Below are positions 1-7,657 of a stretch of DNA of 10,818 nt, piece by piece. How positions within the stretch are numbered: the stretch's first letter is position 1; each line of letters opens with the position of its first letter. The notes beneath the pieces are model-generated. The model searched no databases. It was given only the letters and a program-made list of their open reading frames with translations, and was not told the origin of the DNA. The position numbers were made by a program, and so were the translations under genes. The stretch is from an uncultured Lachnospiraceae bacterium (GTDB lineage Bacteria; Bacillota; Clostridia; Lachnospirales; Lachnospiraceae): assembly GCA_944376975.1 (NCBI GenBank), contig CALWEE010000272.1, positions 1 to 10,818 on the forward strand. The letters run 5' to 3'.

Positions 1-122
1 TTTTCAAAATCCGTTAAGATTAATCCGAGAAATTCTCAAACATATATAAACAGAGCCGTTTTTTATGCAAAAGCGGTTATAATTAATGATTCGTATGTGT
101 ATTTTCGCACGTCTTGTTTTCT
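1..122. other. AT-rich region downstream of the ABC operon
   Basis: No gene is seen. The stretch is AT-rich and contains an imperfect stem, CCGTTTT...AAAAGCGG (about 57-85), and a small GAGAA/TTCTC palindrome (27-37). Neither is followed by a U tract in the minus direction, so a terminator for the ABC operon cannot be called with confidence. Confidence 0.3.
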
Positions 123-776
123 TTATCCTTTTTTATCAACGCTCTCATGACCGGTGATCCTTCCTTCCTCGATCAAAAAAACTTCGTCCGCCAGTTCTTC
201 CATCTCCTCCCGGTCATGACAGGCCAGGACGATCAATGTCCCCTCCGCTTTCATGGCTTTGAGCAGGGCTTTTACCTGCGCCACACCTTTCGTATCCAGG
301 GCATTGAAAGGTTCGTCCAAAAGGAGCAGTTCCGGCTTTTCCATAATGGCCGCCGCGATACCCAACCGCTGCTTCATGCCAAGAGAGTACTTCCTGAAAG
401 TCCGCCGATCATCCGGATCAAGTCCCACTGCCTCCAATGTTTCCCGTATCTGCTGATCGGATACGCGTTTTCGGATATGGGCAAGATAGGCCAGGTTCTG
501 AAAGCCGGTCTCGTAGCTTATGAACGACGGATTCTCAATCAAAAGGCCCAGGCTTTCCGGAAAATCCATGTCTTTTCCCAAACATTTCCCATCGATCCGT
601 ATCTCCCCTTCACTCGGCAGGATCAATCCGGCCAGAAGGCGCAGGATCATGGTCTTTCCGGAGCCGTTTTTCCCCCACAATCCATATACGCGGCCTTTTT
701 CCATGGTAAATGCGACTTTATCTACAACCGTCGTCCCACGGATCCTTTTTGTAACATCTTTCATTTCAAGATACAT
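123..776 (-). CDS. ABC transporter ATPase with E-loop (LanF/BcrA-like)
   Basis: This is the cytoplasmic ATP-hydrolysing subunit of an ABC-2 type exporter, 217 aa. Visible motifs are Walker A GKNGSGKT (about residues 35-42), the signature region YSLGMKQR (130-137), Walker B LLLDEP (151-156), D-loop ALD and the H-loop His187. The Q-loop position reads LLIENP with Glu81; Glu in this position is a described hallmark of lantibiotic immunity ATPases (LanF), though related ABC-2 ATPases can share it. I chose the ATG at 776 rather than the in-frame ATG at 794 because GGAGGT sits six bases before it. It follows permease 2 by 14 bases and is the last gene of the operon, so it probably energises the two permeases encoded upstream. 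Export substrate is unknown; peptide antibiotic efflux or immunity is an inference from the E-loop and the neighbouring lanthipeptide operon. Confidence 0.9.
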   Translation of the reverse strand: MYLEMKDVTKRIRGTTVVDKVAFTMEKGRVYGLWGKNGSGKTMILRLLAGLILPSEGEIRIDGKCLGKDMDFPESLGLLIENPSFISYETGFQNLAYLAHIRKRVSDQQIRETLEAVGLDPDDRRTFRKYSLGMKQRLGIAAAIMEKPELLLLDEPFNALDTKGVAQVKALLKAMKAEGTLIVLACHDREEMEELADEVFLIEEGRITGHESVDKKG

Positions 777-790
777 GACGGCACCTCCAT

Positions 791-1480
791 TCATCCCGCC
801 TTTTTTACATAAAATCCTTTTCGATGCGCCAGAACGTATCCCGTTCCAAAAAGAAGGAGCAGGACGGCCGGCACGATCATCGATCCGGACAGGCTTTTGG
901 GAAAATCTTTCCAGAAGTCATAATGGATATATATACTGCTGTCTCTGGAAAAACGTTCATATTCTGTCAGGGCCAGCGCTCCGATCACGCTGTAGGCAAA
1001 CCGGCCCTGCGCCCAGAAGATCAGCATCATACATAAGCTTATCAACATGAGTTTCATCCACAGGATCGCCAGATAGACCGTCAATACGACGGGAAACGTC
1101 ACCGTATCCGAGGTGATCCCGAACTGAAGGAACAAGCTCCCGGCTTCTGTATCCCAATCACACCATTGACAGCCGCGCAGCCGGAAAGCGACGACGCAGC
1201 ACAGGCCGACCCACAAGGCCAGAAGGCCGCTGTAAAAAATGTTTTTCTTCGTCTGATCCAGCCACAGCATCCGTCTTCCCGCGTACCGGACTGTCCGGAC
1301 CGGCGAAAAATCATATCGGGTCTCCAGGTAAAAGGGCAGGATCATCAAAAAAGGCAAGATAAACAAGTCTTTCTTCTGAAAATACATCAAAGCATCCGCC
1401 GCTACCCGAACAGACTGATAAAGATCAAAATACTCCCTTTGAAGCCGGAAAACTTCCACGGCCGCCGGAATGAACATCAA
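791..1480 (-). CDS. ABC-2 type transporter permease (second permease), start uncertain
   Basis: Hydrophobic protein of 229 aa if started at the TTG at 1480, with membrane segments near residues 36-52, 82-98, 128-157 and 199-217 and a basic C-terminus (HRKGFYVKKAG). Its place between the upstream membrane-anchored protein and the ATPase supports a permease role. The start is a problem: TTG 1480 and ATG 1477 have no ribosome site and would fall inside the first membrane helix. The same frame is open back to 1534 and encodes an Arg-rich stretch before that helix, as expected for a permease N-terminus, but contains no ATG, GTG or TTG. It adjoins the preceding gene's stop at a GGGG run (1534-1537). 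Either a sequence error, a frameshift or unusual translational coupling is possible. No similarity beyond general ABC-2 architecture was recognised. Confidence 0.75.
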   Translation of the reverse strand: MMFIPAAVEVFRLQREYFDLYQSVRVAADALMYFQKKDLFILPFLMILPFYLETRYDFSPVRTVRYAGRRMLWLDQTKKNIFYSGLLALWVGLCCVVAFRLRGCQWCDWDTEAGSLFLQFGITSDTVTFPVVLTVYLAILWMKLMLISLCMMLIFWAQGRFAYSVIGALALTEYERFSRDSSIYIHYDFWKDFPKSLSGSMIVPAVLLLLFGTGYVLAHRKGFYVKKAG

Positions 1481-1530
1481 CGTTATCGCGGCGGCCCTTG
1501 TCCGTGTCAGCCGCCGTCTTGCCCGATTTG

Positions 1531-2088
1531 TTACCCCATTGTGATATCTTCCCCTTCAAAATGAAATACGTTTTTAACCGGATAGGTGGATATCGACACG
1601 TTAAAATACCATTCTCCGTTTTCCAGTTCGTCCCATGTGGATTCCGTCATTTCTGTCCGCGATACGCGAAACGGCAGGATCACATCCAGTTTTTCCCCCG
1701 GTCCCAGCGTCACCACCGTCCCGGTCTGTCCCGGATTCATCCCCACATATTCATAAGGATCCATGGCGGTACGGAAACGGCACCCGGACTCGATATTGTA
1801 ATTTTCTCCCATGATCGTGCTGTCCATATCGCTGGTATTTTCTATCTCCATGTATACCCACAGGCACATCTGCTCGTATTCCGTATCCTGTCCGCTCGCT
1901 TTTCCCAGTACGCACCGGACCGCCGTAAACTGACACCCGTTATGATAAAGGGTGCCTCCAAGCCCGGCTTCGCGGACTTCGGGATTCGGATACATACTTG
2001 TCACTACGATAGACCGGATCAAAACGACCACGAAAAAAATGATCGCGGCGACACCGATATACAGCCACTTTTTTCTCCTGTCCATCAT
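1531..2088 (-). CDS. Membrane-anchored extracytoplasmic protein (possibly DUF5028)
   Basis: A 185-aa protein with a short basic N-terminus (MMDRRKK) and one membrane helix (about residues 8-29), followed by a roughly 155-residue soluble part likely outside the cell. The soluble part looks beta-rich, with phrases such as LWVYMEIENTSDMD and TVVTLGPGEKLDVILPF that recall immunoglobulin-like accessory domains of the DUF4352 kind. From memory, similar proteins in gut Clostridia are classed as DUF5028 and sit beside DUF5027 lipoproteins; this assignment needs a profile search. Its ATG overlaps the TGA of the lipoprotein gene (ATGA), showing translational coupling. Together with the lipoprotein it probably forms an accessory or substrate-capturing part of the ABC transporter. 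It ends at TAA 1531 within a GGGG-TAA context discussed under permease 2. Confidence 0.8.
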   Translation of the reverse strand: MMDRRKKWLYIGVAAIIFFVVVLIRSIVVTSMYPNPEVREAGLGGTLYHNGCQFTAVRCVLGKASGQDTEYEQMCLWVYMEIENTSDMDSTIMGENYNIESGCRFRTAMDPYEYVGMNPGQTGTVVTLGPGEKLDVILPFRVSRTEMTESTWDELENGEWYFNVSISTYPVKNVFHFEGEDITMG

Positions 2089-2894
2089 GCCATTTCCCCT
2101 GTCTTCGTGTCTTCTTTCACTTTTTCCCAGTCGATCAGCAGATAAACGATACCGTCTCCGGTATATTCTCCCGCGTTTTCCGATGTGATCCGGATATTGT
2201 CATTACAGATGCTGACCGCCAGTTGATGACTGCCGTCCCGGACGCCCACCATCGACTGATCATCCATGAAATAGGCTATTTGAACCGCTGTTTCCTCTTT
2301 TTCCGCCAAAGTATATTTATGCGCGTCTTTTGACATCTTATCGTTCTGATACGGATCCAGGCCTTCCGGCTCGCTTCCGGAGCCAAGATAGAGCCAGTCG
2401 CCTGACATGTCCAGATTGACCACCTGGAGTTCATGTAAATTAAACTCCGTTTCCTGTGAATTCTGATTCCGCAGAAGGACATCCAACACAAGAAAACATC
2501 CTTCTCCCACGGCTTTTCCGTCCGCGTCCATGATCCCTCTTCTCTGGCAGTAAGCAATAAAATCTTGATCCGAGAAAAAGTTTTCCACATCCGCGACCTG
2601 GTCATAAGCATACGCGCCCTGGATCGTCACTTTCAGTCCTTTGTTTGCCGCCCCTTCTTCCATGGGATACAAGGAATTCCGCAGAACGATCAAGCGTTCC
2701 TCCTGAGGCAGCGTTTCCGCTTCTGCCATGCCCTTTACCGTCTCCATGGCGGTCTGCTTTTCTCCGTCCGTCTGTTTTTCATAAACAAAATTTGTTTCCG
2801 GCGACAGATCCGGTCCTTTCGCGCAGCCGGTCAAGGCCAGGGTGGCGCTCATGGCCGCTATCGCCCATATCCTGAACATTTTCATTTTTTTCAT
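2085..2894 (-). CDS. Lipoprotein of ABC operon (possibly DUF5027)
   Basis: A 269-aa protein with a lipoprotein signal peptide: basic MKKMKMFR, a hydrophobic stretch and lipobox LTGC, with Cys24 as the predicted lipidated residue. The mature part is acidic and probably anchored to the outer face of the membrane. It contains a region resembling extracytoplasmic beta-sandwich accessory domains (CFLVLDVLLRNQNSQETEFNLHEL split across about residues 130-155). I recall this kind of lipoprotein as DUF5027 next to DUF5028, but cannot confirm it here. A purine-rich site (AGGGGGG) precedes the ATG at 2894, 30 bases after permease 1. In lantibiotic systems a lipoprotein (LanI) often partners LanFEG for self-protection; that role is a hypothesis only. 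The gene overlaps the next by four bases. Confidence 0.82.
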   Translation of the reverse strand: MKKMKMFRIWAIAAMSATLALTGCAKGPDLSPETNFVYEKQTDGEKQTAMETVKGMAEAETLPQEERLIVLRNSLYPMEEGAANKGLKVTIQGAYAYDQVADVENFFSDQDFIAYCQRRGIMDADGKAVGEGCFLVLDVLLRNQNSQETEFNLHELQVVNLDMSGDWLYLGSGSEPEGLDPYQNDKMSKDAHKYTLAEKEETAVQIAYFMDDQSMVGVRDGSHQLAVSICNDNIRITSENAGEYTGDGIVYLLIDWEKVKEDTKTGEMA

Positions 2895-2924
2895 CCCATT
2901 TCCCCCCTTCTGCCTTTCACATGC

Positions 2925-3767
2925 CTACAACACATCTTTTCCCTGAAGCGGCAGCACGTTCAGCGCAATCCCAAAAACAAACGATCCTAAAAGCAAAACG
3001 CCGCCTTTCCAGGCCGCCATATGGTATGTCGTCTGGCTCAGGCTCATATATGACATGAACTGCCACTCCGAAATGCCTCTCATATCTGTCACATAATTCC
3101 AGAGCATATTGATGATAAAAGGAAAAACAAGTACAGCAAAACCACTCTTAAGAAAGCGTCCCGCTCCCAAAGCGATCGTCGCGAACAAACCGCCAAAAAG
3201 GGACGCGGTCAAGTAGACGATCCCGGTATATGCCAGAGGATGGGTATAATACAGATCGCCAAAGCAGGCGGCTTCTCCAACCATGTCCAGAGAAGTAACG
3301 ATTTCCGGACGCGTCAGCGGCATGAACAGCAGCGTACCCATAAAATCAAACACCAGCGGAATACCTATCGCCAGAAATCCGGATAAAAATACCGCCAGAT
3401 ATTTTGCCGCGTCATATTTTTTCCGAGATATCCGGCAAAATATCTGTCCGGCATACCCCGACTTCCTATCCCGATAAGCGGACGCCGCATAAGGAATGGC
3501 TGCCAGAAGGGGCGCGCACAAAAGAAAAATGATCCGTTGTACACCCAGGACTTCCCCTCCGAGACATGTATTAAATACCGTGTTCGGATAAAGCATATAT
3601 CCATGATATACCGTTCCCAATGTCTGGTATTTGAGCCATACCCGATCCACGATATGCCATATACTTATAGCCATGCCTATGGCTATAGAAACAAAAAAGG
3701 CCGGTGTGTTCAGCATGCGGATACATTCCAGTCTTAATATCCTGCTTGTACTGTCCGTCTTTTTCAT
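2925..3767 (-). CDS. ABC-2 type transporter permease (first permease)
   Basis: A 280-aa polytopic membrane protein with about six helices, near residues 23-40, 79-97, 124-149, 179-202, 209-226 and 254-272, the usual layout of an ABC-2 permease. The long external segment between helices 1 and 2 and a cytoplasmic basic loop (YRDRKSG...RISRKKYD) fit this class. I place the start at ATG 3767 and not at the in-frame ATG 3782, because the AAGGAG within the first codons of the longer version is a well-spaced ribosome site for the internal ATG. It is the first gene of the five-gene operon running to the ATPase at 123. No convincing sigma-A promoter was seen upstream; a poor candidate is TTGTTC with TTTAAA 17 bases later (about 3790-3820). 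The 21-bp regulator repeats found elsewhere in the window are absent here. Confidence 0.85.
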   Translation of the reverse strand: MKKTDSTSRILRLECIRMLNTPAFFVSIAIGMAISIWHIVDRVWLKYQTLGTVYHGYMLYPNTVFNTCLGGEVLGVQRIIFLLCAPLLAAIPYAASAYRDRKSGYAGQIFCRISRKKYDAAKYLAVFLSGFLAIGIPLVFDFMGTLLFMPLTRPEIVTSLDMVGEAACFGDLYYTHPLAYTGIVYLTASLFGGLFATIALGAGRFLKSGFAVLVFPFIINMLWNYVTDMRGISEWQFMSYMSLSQTTYHMAAWKGGVLLLGSFVFGIALNVLPLQGKDVL

Positions 3768-3790
3768 ATAAATCTCCTTCATTTGAAATC

Positions 3791-3829
3791 TTTAAAAGTC
3801 ACCGATCGTCTTTTGAACAAGAAATACTG
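3791..3829 (-). pseudogene. Relic of the tail of a second secreted-protein gene copy
   Basis: This stretch aligns with 3993-4030, at and just beyond the stop of the secreted-protein gene, with about 30 of 36 aligned bases identical plus one gap. Read in the gene's frame it gives SISCSKDDR-stop, against SI-stop-CSRDDR-stop at the other copy. Three of the differences are synonymous (TGT/TGC, GAC/GAT, CGG/CGT) and one is Lys/Arg, so the sequence appears to have evolved as coding DNA. The frame here extends only about 17 codons upstream before a stop and has no start, so it is a fragment. Duplication followed by decay is the inference. Confidence 0.45.
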
Positions 3830-3897
3830 CGCCCAAATGCTATTGATACTATGTCTTATTTCTATAAACCATAAGCGCAACTGTAATCATAGAGCTG

Positions 3898-3964
3898 AAA
3901 AAGACCGGTATATTAATATGCGAATATATGCTCATTGAGTATTATGCTTACTTTACCGGTCTTT
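3898..3964 (-). terminator. Long hairpin terminator after the secreted-protein gene
   Basis: Perfect 11-bp inverted repeat AAAGACCGGTA / TACCGGTCTTT (3900-3910 and 3954-3964) with a 43-base loop that can fold further. In the minus direction the second arm runs into a short U tract (CTTTTTC), consistent with rho-independent termination of the gene ending at 4021. The loop is longer than in a textbook terminator, so a regulatory or small mobile palindrome remains possible. Confidence 0.6.
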
Positions 3965-4020
3965 CCCATAGCTCCCTACATTATAAGATACACTTAAAAT
4001 CAACGATCATCTCTTGAGCA

Positions 4021-4440
4021 CTAAATACTATCCGGACTCCATACTCCTTCCGTAATCGTCGCCTGACCATTTGTGGTTCTTCCTGCTAAACAAGCATAAG
4101 GGAACCCATCTTCATATACAAAATTGATCAGATATCTTCCTGTTCCTGCATAAAAAACATATCCCTGATCATATATTTCTCTCGGTACGTCATTTGTGGA
4201 GTTGCACCCGGCAAGTGCTAAAACCACCGGATTCGTAGTGGAAGAAACATATGCCCATCCCGAAGAATCATCTTCTTTTCTTCTGCCTTCCGTATAATCT
4301 TCAAAAATAGTTGATGACCTCAGATAAAATTTAAAATCTGTATCCGCATAATTATTGGCCAACGCCGGCAACTGTGCCGCTGCCAAAACAACCACGCACA
4401 CAAACGCTATAATTGTTGATATTTTGCTTTTTCTATTCAT
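4021..4440 (-). CDS. Small secreted protein with C-terminal GVWSPDSI
   Basis: A 139-aa protein of unknown function. The N-terminus is a clear Sec signal peptide: basic MNRKSK, hydrophobic core, and an AxA site (ALA before NN, cleavage after about residue 28), leaving a mature protein of about 111 aa. The mature part is rich in Tyr, Asp, Ser and Thr, has two Cys, and ends GVWSPDSI; I have an impression of similar endings in secreted proteins of gut Clostridia but cannot name a family. The start at 4440 has a strong AGGAGGAGAGG site, so I prefer it to the in-frame ATG at 4476. A good promoter with a 21-bp-spaced regulator repeat lies upstream and matches the one in front of the lanthipeptide operon, so this gene is probably co-expressed with it. 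Roles as signal, toxin, immunity or processing helper are all open. Coding-like sequence continues just past its TAG. Confidence 0.8.
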   Translation of the reverse strand: MNRKSKISTIIAFVCVVVLAAAQLPALANNYADTDFKFYLRSSTIFEDYTEGRRKEDDSSGWAYVSSTTNPVVLALAGCNSTNDVPREIYDQGYVFYAGTGRYLINFVYEDGFPYACLAGRTTNGQATITEGVWSPDSI

Positions 4441-4546
4441 GTCCTCTCCTCCTCTTGTATATTTTACATACTCCATTTTTCCTTTTTTGTCTTCAATGGT
4501 ATCGCCCCCTACTTATCATAAAAAACTCACGTTATTTGTTGATGTT

Positions 4547-4575
4547 ATTATATCACTTTTAAATGATTATAAATA
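4547..4575 (-). promoter_or_regulatory. Promoter of the secreted-protein gene
   Basis: Consensus -10 box TATAAT on the minus strand (4547-4552). At 17-bp spacing the -35 position reads TATTTA (4570-4575), far from TTGACA. A perfect -10 with a poor -35 directly below an activator site is the usual layout for activator-dependent promoters, and the LytTR-type repeats end four bases upstream of the -35. Confidence 0.7.
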
Positions 4576-4579
4576 ACTT

Positions 4580-4614
4580 TGTCCTCCATCGGTTGATTTT
4601 TGTCCTCCAACGGT
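4580..4614 (-). promoter_or_regulatory. LytTR-type direct repeat upstream of the secreted-protein gene
   Basis: Two copies of ACCG-N5-GGACA (gene sense), at 4601-4614 and 4580-4593, start 21 bp apart, i.e. two helical turns. The proximal copy is 27 bp upstream of the -10 box. Direct repeats with about 21-bp periodicity just upstream of -35 are the known pattern for LytTR regulators (AgrA, ComE, BlpR types). The same motif and geometry precede the response-regulator gene, so the likely binder is that regulator. Confidence 0.75.
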
Positions 4615-4631
4615 ATATTAATTAAAACGCT

Positions 4632-7600
4632 TTACAATTCCAAACTCAGGATATTCGGCAATGACGGATCCTGTTCTCGCAGCAGCGCATATCCAATACC
4701 TGACAGGCCGTGCATCAAACCATAACGCCTACTTTCCTCCACATCCAACTTGTGCTCTTTTACTCTTTTGATAAGCAGTTCCGATATCAATGGTTTTGGT
4801 GTCATTTTCCCCGAAAAAACTTCATAATCATCTTGTATCCATCGATTACCGAAATTTCCATGGCAAAGACAAAATGTCTTTCGTTCATGCCCATTCATGA
4901 CTTTCTTCATTGCTAAGCAAATATCATCACTTATATCTTTTTTCAACGCTCCTGTTACGTATGGATAACTTTTCAACCGTGACAAAAGAATACCTCCTGC
5001 TCCATGGCACCAAGCCGTCTCTTTTCTTACTTCTGGTGTCTTTCCGCGAAGATCTAACCAATCCATTGAATCGCATTCGTACAATGTCATTTCCTGTCTT
5101 CGGATTCGATGGAGTATTTCAAGAATCATCGGACTTTCAACCCAATGATACAGACGGGCAAACGCCAAAAACATACCACTTCCGCCATGAGAAATCCCTG
5201 CCAAAAAATGACCGCTTGTTTTATTCCTCCAGGCAATCCCTTTTTTCGTATTTTGATGCTGCTTCATCAGGTACATGCCAGCTTTAATAGCCACTTGCAA
5301 ATACCATTTTTCTTTTGTCTCCTCATAAAGGTTCACGAGGACAAGGATAGCTCCCGCATTTCCATCCATCACATCATACCATTCATCCGTTTCTATGTAA
5401 CGTTCCAGTATCTTGGCATGCTTTTGACAATACGTTAGATATGTCTTTTCCCCTGTTATTTTATATAATACATGATAAGCATAAACAATGGAAGCTTCGC
5501 CTTCAAAAGCCCCACTTCTACTCATTCGATTCAATCGAGCCATCTGATCTGTATACGCAAACAACGTACGCTTCAAAAGCATCAAAAGATGTTTTGCCCT
5601 GTTATCCTTTAATACTTTAACACAACTTCCAACGAATAAAGCAATTCCGGCAATACCATCGTACAAATTCATGTTAGATACATCTTCATACTGATTGAGC
5701 ATTCCTTCAGCAGTATAGTCATTCATCACCCATGTTACATTTCCATTATCCAAAATGATTTTCTCGTTCGCAATTTTTTCTAATATCCAATAAATAATCG
5801 TCTCCCGTTCCATTTTTTCATTACACTCCACATCATTCAACGAACGATTCCGATCAAATGCCTCTCTCAGGACAGTCTGTTCATTTTTCAGGTCCTGCTC
5901 AGACAACTGGTTGATACGCCGAATCAGCAACTCTTTCGGGGTTTCAGCAAACCACTTTTCTACTATTTCGTCTTTCGAACTATATAAATTAGTCGTTCTG
6001 AAATCTATTGCAAAGTAAGGAACATCTCCTGTTAACATTTGCTGTATCTCCAAATTATTAATCTTGCGTATCACGGGATCATTTTTTTCTTCTGCGATAT
6101 TCATCAAAAACACATGTCGCATACCACCATCGGTCAAAAACAACGGATTATATGAACTCCATAAGCACATTGCATACTCTTGTGTATAACGATACAAAAA
6201 TCTTCCTTTGAGAGAAACATTTCCATCCATCATTCTGATCAAACAAGATTTAATGGACATAGCACCACGGAAAGCATCCATGAATCCATTTTCTATTTCT
6301 TCTGCAAACATTTCCGGATTAACAAGACTATCTAATATACGAGGAATATTTTGACCTTCCGGCATATCGCCCATGGCATATCCCATTCTCATCTTATCGG
6401 TCCCCGGATTCAGCACTATTGGCGTTTTAATATGAGCCATTTTCCCATTTCCACATATACCGCTTATGTCTTGACCAAAACCTTGCACATAAATCGGTAG
6501 CAGACATGTGGCAAGTAAAGACTGGGACTTCCATCGTTCCAAAGGAAATAAAAGATAACTCTCTTCTTTTCTTTCTGGAATCAACAAAACTTCCGTATCC
6601 ACAAATACAGGATATTCCCCCATAGCGATGATATTCTCATAGTGGAGATCTTTCACACAAAGTAGCCATGCAGAAAACAAATGAACGCCCATTCTATAAT
6701 AGTATTTTTTTACATCCTCTTCTGTATCACAACATAACGCATTGATCTGTTTCTCCCATCCGTGTTTCTCTCCAGAAACAATAGGGCGAATGAAAGTTTG
6801 CAATCTACACCTTTTGGAAATAACATACGTCATCTCTTGATAATATATTTCGTGTTCCAAACTATGTGGTTTGAAAACTAATTTATCTCCTGTATCCAAC
6901 GTTACTTCCATAACACATCGGCCACCCTGATGAACATCGCCCAATCCATCTTTTATACGCACAGCCTTTTTAAAAAGACAACCGCCCAATAGATTCTTTG
7001 TAATTTCCGACCTATCTTCCTTCAGATATTCCAGACATTCTTTCACAGAATCACAAGTCTGACGCACACACCGAATCAATTCCCGAAGCATAACTGGATA
7101 TTTTTTATAAAGCTGACTTATATAAAATTCATTTTTTAAGACATTTCGACAAAAACATTTATATACGTCATCCGCATTTTTTCCCTCGCTCCAAACTTTC
7201 ATTTCTTGAATCAGAGTTCTTAACGAAAGATCAATAAGTCTTTTCCGAAAACCCGGAAGTTTTACAGCAAGATCTTCCAGCTCAAAATCTGGATAAATAT
7301 ACCTTAAATACTCTCGGGCTGTACTCAGCCACGGCACATAAAAACAATCAAAAACCGTTTTGTCCCACTTACCCTTTCCATAATAAAACATGTGCTGATA
7401 TAAAGCAAAAATCTTTTTATCACAATCATCTGGCCATTCTAACATCGTTATATAGGTTGACTTAGCAAAATAAGCTTTTGTCACAGGATAGTGTTTTGTA
7501 ATAATATGACATAAGCCACTTCCGAAAAGTTCCTCCCATAATCCAGGGATTTGAACATCTGTGTTGCTTTTTTTGTATATTCGTTCATTTAGATAACTTT

Positions 7601-7637
7601 GCCTCTTATCAAATATTTTTCCCATATAATCGTTCAT
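4632..7637 (-). CDS. lanM: Class II lanthipeptide synthetase LanM
   Basis: A 1001-aa bifunctional cytoplasmic enzyme that phosphorylates and dehydrates Ser/Thr of a precursor peptide and then adds Cys thiols to form (methyl)lanthionine rings. The N-terminal dehydratase (DUF4135, roughly residues 170-540) has the kinase-like residues: Lys256 in VFKPH, D330-L-H332-x-E-N335 and Asp347 in FVDTE. The C-terminal LanC-like cyclase (roughly 620-1000) has the zinc ligands Cys877 in WCHGAGG and Cys925-His926 in CHGNFGN, plus HGLSGIGY with His976. All key residues appear intact and the length is normal, so the enzyme should be active. It follows the precursor gene by 70 bases containing a hairpin; AAGGA gives a ribosome site for ATG 7637. 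Base composition is visibly AT-rich relative to both flanks. No peptidase or exporter domain is fused to it. Confidence 0.97.
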   Translation of the reverse strand: MNDYMGKIFDKRQSYLNERIYKKSNTDVQIPGLWEELFGSGLCHIITKHYPVTKAYFAKSTYITMLEWPDDCDKKIFALYQHMFYYGKGKWDKTVFDCFYVPWLSTAREYLRYIYPDFELEDLAVKLPGFRKRLIDLSLRTLIQEMKVWSEGKNADDVYKCFCRNVLKNEFYISQLYKKYPVMLRELIRCVRQTCDSVKECLEYLKEDRSEITKNLLGGCLFKKAVRIKDGLGDVHQGGRCVMEVTLDTGDKLVFKPHSLEHEIYYQEMTYVISKRCRLQTFIRPIVSGEKHGWEKQINALCCDTEEDVKKYYYRMGVHLFSAWLLCVKDLHYENIIAMGEYPVFVDTEVLLIPERKEESYLLFPLERWKSQSLLATCLLPIYVQGFGQDISGICGNGKMAHIKTPIVLNPGTDKMRMGYAMGDMPEGQNIPRILDSLVNPEMFAEEIENGFMDAFRGAMSIKSCLIRMMDGNVSLKGRFLYRYTQEYAMCLWSSYNPLFLTDGGMRHVFLMNIAEEKNDPVIRKINNLEIQQMLTGDVPYFAIDFRTTNLYSSKDEIVEKWFAETPKELLIRRINQLSEQDLKNEQTVLREAFDRNRSLNDVECNEKMERETIIYWILEKIANEKIILDNGNVTWVMNDYTAEGMLNQYEDVSNMNLYDGIAGIALFVGSCVKVLKDNRAKHLLMLLKRTLFAYTDQMARLNRMSRSGAFEGEASIVYAYHVLYKITGEKTYLTYCQKHAKILERYIETDEWYDVMDGNAGAILVLVNLYEETKEKWYLQVAIKAGMYLMKQHQNTKKGIAWRNKTSGHFLAGISHGGSGMFLAFARLYHWVESPMILEILHRIRRQEMTLYECDSMDWLDLRGKTPEVRKETAWCHGAGGILLSRLKSYPYVTGALKKDISDDICLAMKKVMNGHERKTFCLCHGNFGNRWIQDDYEVFSGKMTPKPLISELLIKRVKEHKLDVEESRRYGLMHGLSGIGYALLREQDPSLPNILSLEL

Positions 7638-7657
7638 CTCTTATCCTTCCCATAATG

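Larger units (their letters stand above)
3782..4020. other. Intergenic region between secreted-protein gene and ABC operon
   Basis: About 240 bases without a complete gene. It holds the hairpin at 3898-3964, the decayed coding tail at 3791-3829, and its counterpart just after the secreted-protein stop at 3993-4020. A 28-codon frame starting inside the hairpin loop and ending near 3850 has a hydrophobic sequence ending in VYRNKT, resembling a permease tail. It has no ribosome site and overlaps the terminator, so it may be a gene relic or chance. Confidence 0.5.

Noticed and set aside
114..1050. Long plus-strand frames opposite the ABC ATPase and permease
   Set aside because: They lie antisense to genes with clear motifs, lack ribosome sites, and their translations show no domain or signal; they are coding shadows.
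3850..3935. 28-codon minus-strand frame (MSIYSHINIPVFF...) as a small peptide gene
   Set aside because: It starts inside the terminator loop, has no ribosome site and no Cys or leader features; treated as chance or a permease-tail relic.
3900..3964. Inverted repeat as ends of a MITE or insertion sequence
   Set aside because: The arms are only 11 bp, no target-site duplication flanks them, and a U tract after the second arm favours a terminator.
4910..5438. Plus-strand frames opposite lanM
   Set aside because: Low-complexity hydrophobic and aromatic translations overlapping the cyclase region, whose zinc motifs on the minus strand are intact.
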